Part shown: positions 62,801-64,000 of the stretch, piece after piece
Layout of the letters: the number at the start of each line of letters is the position of its first letter
How positions within the stretch are numbered: position 1 is the stretch's first letter
Source of the DNA: Dermatemys mawii
Lineage: Eukaryota; Chordata; Testudines; Dermatemydidae
Length of the DNA: 64,000 nucleotides
Direction of reading: 5' to 3'
Assembly (NCBI GenBank): GCA_007922305.1
Contig: ML677348.1
Coordinates: 21,740,124-21,804,123 of the forward strand
Translations under genes and position numbers: made by a program
Notes under the pieces: generated by a model
What the model was told of the DNA's origin: nothing
What the model saw: the letters and a program-made list of their open reading frames with translations, nothing else
Database searches by the model: none

Positions 62801-64000
62801 AAGTAGATTGCATAGATTTTCATAATATCTATGTCTCTCTTTTCGCATGGTGCTTTGATTATCACTGAATGAGTTAATTTTGACATTTAAATAATTATTG
62901 TTATACATCAGTGTTAACTCCCCAGTGAGAGGAACCAGAGACAGTTTATGCCCAGCTGCCTAGACACTACAATGATAGGCACAGTAAGAGAACCTGAATA
63001 AAGAACATTAAACATGGTATGCAATAAAACAACAACACCATGTACTACCTACTCCAGTTTTGGTGTTGGTTTTGTGAAAAACTCATTGTAAAGCTGGTGT
63101 TCATCCTGGCACACATGGACCATAAAGGCACAGCCACTTCGTACCTGCATTTAATAAAAACAAATACTTAACAAATTGCATCTTTCTTGCATTTAAATTG
63201 AAAGGGATGTTAGTGATTGCTGCTACAGATAAGACTAATTTGGAGTTTACTCTCTCAGCTGTTCAAAATTACACTATGTTGAAAAGGAGGTACTAGATCT
63301 CTAGCGCTGATTTTGCCAAACAAGTGAAAGCTCCTTCGGACACTTTTTTGTTTTTGCATGCACTGGGCAAAGTTTAAAAGAGGATCACTTTTTGTCAGTG
63401 TCACTTTGTGAGGAGAAGCACAGATTTTACAAGGGGAAAAAACCCAAAACTTTACTGAAAACTGGACAAAACTTCACATTAATAAAATTTCTGGATATCT
63501 GTCATTTTATCCAAGACTGGTTGGATCTAGAAAGGAGTTTGAATTTTGTTAATGAAATCTGAAAACATACAAAAAAACCCACCACTAAGATTCTTACCAG
63601 AGCACAATGATCTCTGTTGTTCTGACTGGTTAATTCTGTTACAGTACTAGTAATACTAGGACCTAGCAAGTGTTCCCGCTGAGCAAGGTAACATTGATGG
63701 ATTTCATTCAGAAGTTGCTGATACCTAGCCAAAAACAAAAGACACCAAACAACCATGTACAAGAGATTCAGATTTTCAGGTCAGCATTGCCAATATTCTA
63801 ACTTTTCTGCCATAGTTTCAGAAATAAACAAAGTTATTAGTTGTTTTTTTCCCCAAGAAGTAGTATTTATTTAACTCAATATTTTTAACTGAAGTAAAGT
63901 ATTCCCAGTTTCCAGAATTTCAAACACATGAAAATAAATTTATTACATTATACTCACTCTGGCATCTTCTCAGATCTTTGCTCTATTTGCTCAATAAGAG
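32777..64000 (-). CDS. COG3: COG3, conserved oligomeric Golgi complex subunit 3 (C-terminal ~60%)
   Basis: Exons in transcript order: 64000-63958 (cut by the window edge), 63724-63598, 63144-63053, 60102-59963, 57506-57346, 53716-53611, 51609-51485, 48600-48511, 44600-44480, 41534-41446, 41337-41203, 37093-37018, 35095-34968, 34086-33988, 32806-32777. All phases match, giving 519 residues and TAG. The product starts [14 protein letters not shown], runs through [20 protein letters not shown] and [20 protein letters not shown], and ends [16 protein letters not shown]. That is near-identical to human COG3 from about residue 310 as I remember it. COG3 belongs to lobe A (COG1-4) of the COG tether, on the cytosolic face of the Golgi. 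It captures vesicles in retrograde intra-Golgi traffic and so sustains glycosylation. The N-terminal Sec34 region is outside the window. No frameshift or stop is seen. Confidence 0.97.
32807..33987. other. COG3 intron, unassigned
   Basis: Bases 33330-33720 (ccctgccaaaataccctttg onward) may be an old LINE remnant, but I could not place it. No gene is seen. Confidence 0.35.
33988..34086 (-). CDS. COG3: COG3 exon
   Basis: The acceptor is tcctttataaag and the donor is cag/gtataa. The exon is 99 nt, encoding [20 protein letters not shown] then [13 protein letters not shown]. Confidence 0.97.
34087..34967. other. COG3 intron, no element recognised
   Basis: A 116-codon frame on the - strand (34240-34590) lies wholly inside the intron and has no homology that I recognise. 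Confidence 0.45.
34968..35095 (-). CDS. COG3: COG3 exon
   Basis: The acceptor is ctttatttccag and the donor is cgg/gtaagt. The exon is 128 nt, encoding [20 protein letters not shown] then [22 protein letters not shown]. Confidence 0.97.
35447..35712. mobile_element. hAT nonautonomous element, 266 bp
   Basis: The perfect 8-bp duplication gtctaagg (35439-35446 and 35713-35720) flanks termini cagtggtcttcaaactgggg and aaagtttgaagacccctg, which are inverted copies. A GC-rich inner hairpin pairs ccgaaatgccgctgccgc with gcggcagcatttcgg. The overlapping frames on both strands are not genes. Confidence 0.95.
35721..37017. other. COG3 intron, mostly unassigned
   Basis: Bases 36640-36770 (gggcaagattttcaaaaact, cactttgaaaatcagcaaag, aggaacctaacattttggg) belong to the degenerate 'ttttcaaaagtgcctaa' repeat. 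The rest is unassigned. Confidence 0.4.
37018..37093 (-). CDS. COG3: COG3 exon
   Basis: The acceptor is caattgttttag and the donor is ccag/gtattc. The exon is 76 nt, encoding [20 protein letters not shown] then PWAQP. Confidence 0.97.
37600..37870. repeat. interlaced direct and inverted repeat ('gtaaatcccactagg')
   Basis: gcacttttgtaaatcccact occurs directly at about 37640 and 37823. Between them lie inverted forms (cccagtgggatataaaaagt; gtgcctaagtaagctaggtg; attgaaaataataggagtt against aactcctacgattttcaac). The whole forms a nested palindrome of the chelonian 'cctaagt' repeat. Confidence 0.75.
37910..39060 (+). mobile_element. solo LTR of an endogenous retroelement, about 1.15 kb
   Basis: It starts tgtgacattgcaccccataa and ends gtgatccgtgtcaca, so the TG...CA termini and the tgtgaca/tgtcaca inversion are intact. 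The flanking pentamers aagca and aggca are a near-perfect 5-bp duplication. Inside are a TATA-like ctatttaaac (38357), AATAAA in gcatttaataaaatcac (about 38655) and a 13-bp perfect hairpin at 38770-38798. No internal retroviral genes adjoin it, so it is a recombined solo LTR. Confidence 0.75.
39061..39837. other. COG3 intron, unassigned
   Basis: No gene or repeat is recognised. The 104-codon frame at 39496-39810 has no support. Confidence 0.4.
39838..40246. mobile_element. hAT nonautonomous element, 409 bp ('ggccaacctgagcc' type)
   Basis: The ends cagggatggccaacctgagc and gcctcaggttggccacccctg are inverted copies. The sub-terminal gccagaatttacca and ctacatattaacctctga also pair in part. The flanks atgtagaa and acagagaa agree at five of eight positions, which fits an aged duplication. 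The GC-rich inside has spurious frames. Confidence 0.85.
40247..41202. other. COG3 intron, unassigned
   Basis: No element or gene is recognised. Confidence 0.4.
41203..41337 (-). CDS. COG3: COG3 exon
   Basis: The acceptor is ttatgttcaag and the donor is aag/gtacaa. The exon is 135 nt, encoding [20 protein letters not shown] then [20 protein letters not shown] and EFMSK. The intron to the previous exon is only 108 bases, the shortest in the window. Confidence 0.97.
41446..41534 (-). CDS. COG3: COG3 exon
   Basis: The acceptor is ttcttcttcacag and the donor is gag/gtaata. The exon is 89 nt, encoding [20 protein letters not shown] then NALIQFLLE. Lys replaces the Met I remember in human NPMTVP. 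Confidence 0.97.
41655..41780 (-). repeat. L2/MIR-like fragment
   Basis: 'aaagccccagtcagatgagt', 'cttgtgctaaacccaataca' and 'ggggagcttacaatgacctc' resemble the chelonian 'agccccagtcatg...gtgctaggcgctgtacaaac' repeat in reverse. Confidence 0.45.
41781..44479. other. COG3 intron, unassigned
   Basis: Bases 42064-42100 are a T-run followed by a G-run (low complexity). Bases 41780-42380 could be an unrecognised retroelement (ggggactatttatacccag), but I have no firm match. The rest is AT-rich. Confidence 0.35.
44480..44600 (-). CDS. COG3: COG3 exon
   Basis: The acceptor is ttgtaatttag and the donor is agag/gtactg. The exon is 121 nt, encoding [20 protein letters not shown] then [20 protein letters not shown]. 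Confidence 0.97.
44950..45140 (-). mobile_element. MITE fragment of the 'gtgtagatgcagctaggt' type
   Basis: On the - strand it reads agtcgactaaccccggtgta, gatgcagctaggtcaatgga and ggattaactatatcaacaga. This is the non-coding MITE that is frequent in turtles, related in style to the one at 15434-15682. Confidence 0.5.
45311..46954. mobile_element. long-armed hAT foldback element, about 1.64 kb
   Basis: The left end agggcaatcaagtggttaaa and the right end (read inward on the - strand) agggctgtcaattactcata are inverted copies rich in 'attaatcacgattaatt'. Pairing continues for several hundred bases (ggatgctttctacattttca against the reverse of tggagaaaagcatccaaaaa; cagtcctacttcttgttcag against the reverse of ctgaacaaataagtagg). 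The centre carries transposase remnants. It sits in the intron between COG3 exons 48511-48600 and 44480-44600. Confidence 0.85.
46053..46295 (-). pseudogene. hAT transposase fragment (decayed)
   Basis: An 80-codon frame carries [20 protein letters not shown] and, near its end, [23 protein letters not shown]. The 'ATALDPRFKNL' pattern is characteristic of ZBED-like hAT transposases, just before their dimerisation region. It lacks the rest of the protein and is flanked by the arms of the foldback element, so it is a remnant. Confidence 0.7.
46955..48510. other. COG3 intron, unassigned
   Basis: AT-rich with homopolymer runs (47376, 47780). No element, gene or RNA is recognised. Confidence 0.4.
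48511..48600 (-). CDS. COG3: COG3 exon
   Basis: The acceptor is ttccttcctccag and the donor is aag/gtcagg. The exon is 90 nt, encoding [20 protein letters not shown] then [10 protein letters not shown]. Confidence 0.97.
48601..49984. other. COG3 intron, unassigned
   Basis: No repeat or gene is recognised. Only short frames. Confidence 0.4.
49985..50600. mobile_element. probable hAT-type element with GC-rich centre
   Basis: It begins aaggcagaagttctcaggaa, a degraded 'cagNNgttctca' terminus, followed by ggtggccgctctcacac. A GC-rich body follows (agcctgaagcccccggccag, cccctggcggccgcatctga). The right terminus was not located. Frames of 76-121 codons here reflect GC content. Confidence 0.5.
50695..51260 (-). 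mobile_element. CR1 LINE pieces, reverse orientation
   Basis: 'agaccagaagggaccattat', 'gatcatctagtctgactgta' (50708-50750) and then 'taagaacataagaatggcca', 'ggtccatccagcccagtatc' and 'taacaggtaatgatcaagtg' are CR1 3' ends read backwards. The second piece is the reverse-orientation relative of 25195-25440. Confidence 0.85.
51485..51609 (-). CDS. COG3: COG3 exon
   Basis: The acceptor is ctttaaatag and the donor is gac/gtatgc. The exon is 125 nt, encoding [20 protein letters not shown] then [21 protein letters not shown]. Confidence 0.97.
51610..53610. other. COG3 intron, unassigned
   Basis: Two kilobases without a recognised element. The overlapping frames at 52184-52578 and 53131-53479 on both strands have no support. 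Confidence 0.4.
53611..53716 (-). CDS. COG3: COG3 exon (variable acidic linker)
   Basis: The acceptor is cttcccctgcag and the donor is tctg/gtatgc. The exon is 106 nt, encoding [20 protein letters not shown] then [15 protein letters not shown]. This is the least conserved part seen here relative to human COG3 and is probably a flexible loop. Confidence 0.95.
54460..54702. mobile_element. hAT nonautonomous element, 243 bp, with a 42-bp hairpin
   Basis: The perfect 8-bp duplication atctagtt (54452-54459 and 54703-54710) flanks ends cggggtttctcaaacttggg and acaaatttgagaaccgctg. The inside folds on itself: attacttccgcattcggcgg (54521 on) pairs with ccgccgaatgcggaagtaat (ending 54618), and the arm continues to 54561/54576. 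It is nested in the CR1. Confidence 0.95.
55467..55709 (-). pseudogene. CR1 reverse transcriptase fragment
   Basis: The frame contains [20 protein letters not shown] followed by [20 protein letters not shown]. This aligns with the CR1 reverse transcriptase motifs 'GVPQGSVLGPLLFNIFINDL' and 'FADDTKL'. The catalytic pair reads FAHD, so an Asp is lost, and the frame ends on both sides. Confidence 0.85.
56091..57345. other. COG3 intron, unassigned
   Basis: AT-rich. No element or gene is recognised. Confidence 0.4.
57346..57506 (-). CDS. COG3: COG3 exon
   Basis: The acceptor is gttcttttgtcag and the donor is gag/gtatag. The exon is 161 nt, encoding [20 protein letters not shown], then [20 protein letters not shown] and [13 protein letters not shown]. 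Confidence 0.97.
57650..57790 (+). repeat. MIR-like SINE, forward orientation
   Basis: 'gcagctctgtcgctgacttg', 'ccatgtggcttggggccagt' and 'cacttcagctctctctgatt' follow the MIR core (tgccactgacttgctgtgtgaccttggg...tcact). The tail is lost. Confidence 0.65.
57791..59962. other. COG3 intron, unassigned
   Basis: There is a short local tandem duplication around 58235-58272 (atatcaagaggagcaa twice). Otherwise no element or gene is recognised. Confidence 0.45.
59963..60102 (-). CDS. COG3: COG3 exon
   Basis: The acceptor is gtctttcttctag and the donor is aatg/gtaata. The exon is 140 nt, encoding [20 protein letters not shown] then [20 protein letters not shown] and DHVQNN. A Val replaces the Glu I remember in the human ELLEKL. 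Confidence 0.97.
60665..60967. mobile_element. hAT nonautonomous element, 303 bp ('gtcagcaaccttt' type)
   Basis: The ends cgtgggtcagcaacctttca and gtgccataggttgcttacccctg are inverted copies, of the same family as 28736-29466 (gtggtgtgccaag against cgtgccaag). The flanking octamers agree poorly, so the duplication has decayed. Confidence 0.8.
60968..61788. other. COG3 intron, mostly unassigned
   Basis: Bases 61255-61400 (aaatttcaagcctgggtgcc, gcaccaaaatgagggact, attagatgcctgaatataga) look like the degenerate 'ggtgcctaaa' chelonian repeat. Nothing else is recognised. Confidence 0.35.
61802..62331 (+). mobile_element. Penelope-like element with inverted tail at its 5' end
   Basis: A 13-bp duplication, catcttattgtag (61789-61801 and 62332-62344), flanks the whole unit. 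The left 110 bases are the reverse complement of the tail (gtacttgtggcaccttagag, gctaacaaatttatttgggc). The right end is the same tail forward (aacttatgcccaaatacatt, tattagtctctaaggtgtta). Just before the forward tail, CTGAGGA (62257-62263), a six-pair stem and AAAA (62281-62284) mark a decayed hammerhead-like core. No reverse transcriptase or GIY-YIG domain is left. Confidence 0.8.
62345..63052. other. COG3 intron, unassigned
   Basis: No element or gene is recognised. Confidence 0.4.
63053..63144 (-). CDS. COG3: COG3 exon
   Basis: The acceptor is attaaatgcag and the donor is ctgga/gtaggt. The exon is 92 nt, encoding [20 protein letters not shown] then [10 protein letters not shown]. Confidence 0.97.
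63598..63724 (-). CDS. COG3: COG3 exon
   Basis: The acceptor is tttttggctag and the donor is ctg/gtaaga. The exon is 127 nt, encoding [20 protein letters not shown] and then [22 protein letters not shown], which matches COG3 almost residue for residue. Confidence 0.97.
63958..64000 (-). CDS. COG3: COG3 exon (cut by window edge)
   Basis: It encodes [13 protein letters not shown] and the first two bases of Glu before the donor gtgagt. The 5' end lies beyond the window. It corresponds to about residue 310 of human COG3. Confidence 0.92.

Noticed and set aside
1..64000. CRISPR arrays, operons, prophage or bacterial defence systems
   Set aside because: The window is vertebrate nuclear DNA with spliced genes. 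No spaced direct repeats or clustered long frames are present.

Overview
This is a vertebrate, intron-rich, AT-rich nuclear segment, most likely from a turtle (Testudines). Two protein-coding genes meet tail to tail, and both have short exons with canonical GT-AG borders separated by long introns. The turtle assignment rests on the repeats: CR1 LINE pieces in both orientations, several hAT transposons with 8-bp target-site duplications, Penelope-like tails with the chelonian 'tctctaaggtg' end, MIR/L2-like SINE-LINE fragments and a solo LTR. This is recognition from memory, not a database search.

Left half, + strand (1552-27606): the 3' part of ERICH6B (FAM194 family). Twelve exons chain in one reading frame, phase by phase, into about 532 residues and a stop codon, followed by an AATAAA signal at 27679. 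The first exons encode an acidic, low-complexity segment. The middle exons carry a CEFC...CC cysteine pattern. The last four exons carry the FAM194 C-terminal domain (FPDGTGQ, YPSGN and CYHRNG motifs). The 5' end lies outside the window. One further exon candidate and one alternative donor are flagged.

Intergenic gap (about 27700-30560): a CR1 remnant in reverse orientation interrupted by a GC-rich foldback hAT element, then unassigned AT-rich sequence.

Right half, - strand (64000 down to 32777, 3' UTR to about 30560): COG3, subunit 3 of the conserved oligomeric Golgi complex. Fifteen exons (the first cut by the window edge) join without frame breaks into 519 residues, corresponding to roughly residue 310 to the C terminus of the 828-residue human protein. 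Identity with the human protein is very high as I remember it. The ERICH6B-COG3 convergent pair is the same neighbourhood as on human chromosome 13q14. The two genes have no known functional link: COG3 works in Golgi vesicle tethering, and the role of ERICH6B is unknown.

No RNA gene, CRISPR array, operon or new protein system is visible. The most interesting structures are in the repeats: two Penelope-like insertions with inverted tails that carry hammerhead-ribozyme-like cores (16.6-16.75 kb and 61.8-62.33 kb), a 1.6-kb long-armed hAT foldback enclosing a decayed transposase (45.3-46.95 kb), small hAT elements with perfect 8-bp duplications (two of them nested in CR1), and a 1.15-kb solo LTR with an internal 13-bp perfect hairpin.
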